Positions 54,719-55,502 of a DNA stretch of 55,502 bases are shown one piece after another. The DNA comes from Rhodoferax sp. OV413. Its GTDB lineage: Bacteria; Pseudomonadota; Gammaproteobacteria; Burkholderiales; Burkholderiaceae_C. How positions within the stretch are numbered: the stretch's first letter is position 1; each line of letters opens with the position of its first letter. The translations under genes were made by a program, and so were the position numbers. The stretch is from positions 1 through 55,502 of the forward strand of contig CAMAWD010000035.1 in NCBI GenBank assembly GCA_945861785.1. The letters run 5' to 3'. Below the pieces are notes generated by a model. That model made no database searches, was not told the origin of the DNA, and saw only the letters and a program-made list of their open reading frames with translations.

Positions 54719-55450
54719 CTAGACCAGGCTCAGCGGGCCGGCCAGGGGCCGCGGTGGCAACTCGACCCCAAACTGCTTGAGGATGATCCCGGCCTGCTGC
54801 TCGAAACATCCGCCCCAGCGCAACACCTTCCAGGTCGGCAGCTCGATGATGGTGCTGCCGATGGCATAGTCGTTGGCATAACGCGAACGGCCGTAGTCCA
54901 GCACGATGTCGCAACCGTTCTTCAGGCTGTCCTGCACGTCTTCGAGCGTGAACTTGCTGCCGGTCAAGGACACATTGGCCGAGGACCCCATCAGCGGAGA
55001 CGCCGACTCCCAGCTCATGCGCGCCAGCGCGTTGTGCAGGGGGCCGGCATTCATCAGGAGGTCCATGGTGTTGCCCTTGGTCGAGCGCCGCAGGCCACCG
55101 AACTCGACCGTGCGCAGCCAGTCGTGGTCGCGCTGGAAAGGGGCAATCACCGACAGCGGCAGGTCGTGGTCGAGTGTGATGCAGCGCACCAGGTCGCGGT
55201 CCCGCGGGGTGGTTTCCATCACCTCGCGGAAGATGTCCCAGTTGCCGATGACCCCGTTGGGTTTGGTCTGCGACCGCTGCTTGAGCTCGTAGATGCGTTC
55301 GACTGCCCTGGCCGTATGGGCAAAGATGGCATACGACACGCTGAGTGGCAATACGGCCACGCCGCCGGCCTTCATGATGCGGAACGCCTTGCGTGCGTCG
55401 GCCTCGGTGGTGGCCACGTCGGGCTCGCCGGATCGGGTGATCAGTTCCAT
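54719..55450 (-). CDS. Sua5/YciO/YrdC-domain protein
   Basis: A 243-residue protein of the threonylcarbamoyl-AMP synthase superfamily. The entry strand AFRIMKAGGVAVLPLSVSYAI and the conserved GSSANVSLTGSKF are clear. The KxR(x)2 site of real TsaC/Sua5 is replaced by KQRSQTKPNGVIGNW, which retains Lys/Arg but with altered spacing. A free-standing YrdC-like paralogue with another carbamoyl-transfer role is therefore possible. The first ATG at 55450 is used. The remaining 52 bp of the window show no gene. Confidence 0.82.
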   Translation of the reverse strand: MELITRSGEPDVATTEADARKAFRIMKAGGVAVLPLSVSYAIFAHTARAVERIYELKQRSQTKPNGVIGNWDIFREVMETTPRDRDLVRCITLDHDLPLSVIAPFQRDHDWLRTVEFGGLRRSTKGNTMDLLMNAGPLHNALARMSWESASPLMGSSANVSLTGSKFTLEDVQDSLKNGCDIVLDYGRSRYANDYAIGSTIIELPTWKVLRWGGCFEQQAGIILKQFGVELPPRPLAGPLSLV

Positions 55451-55502
55451 GTCATTGACTCCATCTAGGCAGTATCGATGACCGCGGCCACCGCGCGGGC
55501 TA

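Overview
The window looks like chromosome of a betaproteobacterium in the order Burkholderiales, most likely a Comamonadaceae relative of Rhodoferax, Polaromonas or Hydrogenophaga. The grounds are high GC, the gene families present, a form II RubisCO locus with cbbQ/cbbO, and the style of the intergenic repeats. The genus is an inference; nothing was searched. No tRNA, rRNA or CRISPR array was seen.

Layout. (1) 1-12.2 kb is a Calvin-cycle locus. cbbR lies between a leftward cbbM-cbbQ-cbbO group and a rightward cbbY-cbbE-cbbF-cbbP-(cbbT)-cbbZ operon. The transketolase is a wreck: three or four recognisable blocks in three reading frames. The left edge holds the start of a secreted serine hydrolase. 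(2) 12.4-20.2 kb is a tight seven-gene leftward operon of visibly lower GC. It encodes an NMT1-type ABC importer, an NDP-forming acyl-CoA synthetase, an enolase-superfamily enzyme, a DUF35 OB-fold protein and a thiolase-like protein without the usual cysteine. It reads as an uptake-plus-CoA-catabolism system for an unknown acid. (3) 20.3-25.5 kb is a gene graveyard: IS91-type transposase tail, a 128-bp direct repeat, pieces of a phthalate-dioxygenase-type reductase, a frameshifted PIN toxin with a small partner, a cyclase scrap, a glutaredoxin piece and an NnrU piece. A phytase-like lipoprotein with a clear terminator sits inside it. (4) 25.9-32.4 kb carries a gamma-glutamylation pathway: glutamine synthetase-like ligase, iron alcohol dehydrogenase, aldehyde dehydrogenase, gamma-glutamyl hydrolase, plus a HAD hydrolase and a DMT transporter. 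The set fits an amino alcohol better than a polyamine. A FitAB-type toxin-antitoxin pair follows at 32.4-33.2 kb. (5) 33.3-36.8 kb is one large SWIM/SNF2 helicase.

(6) 36.8-43.6 kb is a 2-aminoethylphosphonate degradation locus: PhnW to the left, and to the right a GntR regulator, phosphonoacetate hydrolase PhnA, phosphonoacetaldehyde dehydrogenase PhnY and a DMT transporter. A D-2-hydroxyacid dehydrogenase adjoins it. (7) 43.6-44.8 kb has no gene; it is a nest of inverted repeats, REP-like arms, an 18-bp tandem repeat and an AACGCC hexamer array. (8) 44.9-49.1 kb holds three diverged copies of a PuuE/cyclic-imidase-type NodB-fold protein, an isochorismatase-fold cysteine hydrolase and a tautomerase-SnoaL fusion. 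This looks like a hydrolytic pathway for a cyclic amide, imide or ureide. (9) 49.3-55.5 kb has a SAM-cyclase-AAA-TPR signalling protein, a TerC membrane protein, an Old Yellow Enzyme-type reductase and a Sua5/YrdC-domain protein.

The strongest candidates for an undescribed system are the 12.4-20.2 kb operon and the 44.9-49.1 kb hydrolase cluster. The repeat nest at 43.6-44.8 kb is the strangest non-coding stretch.
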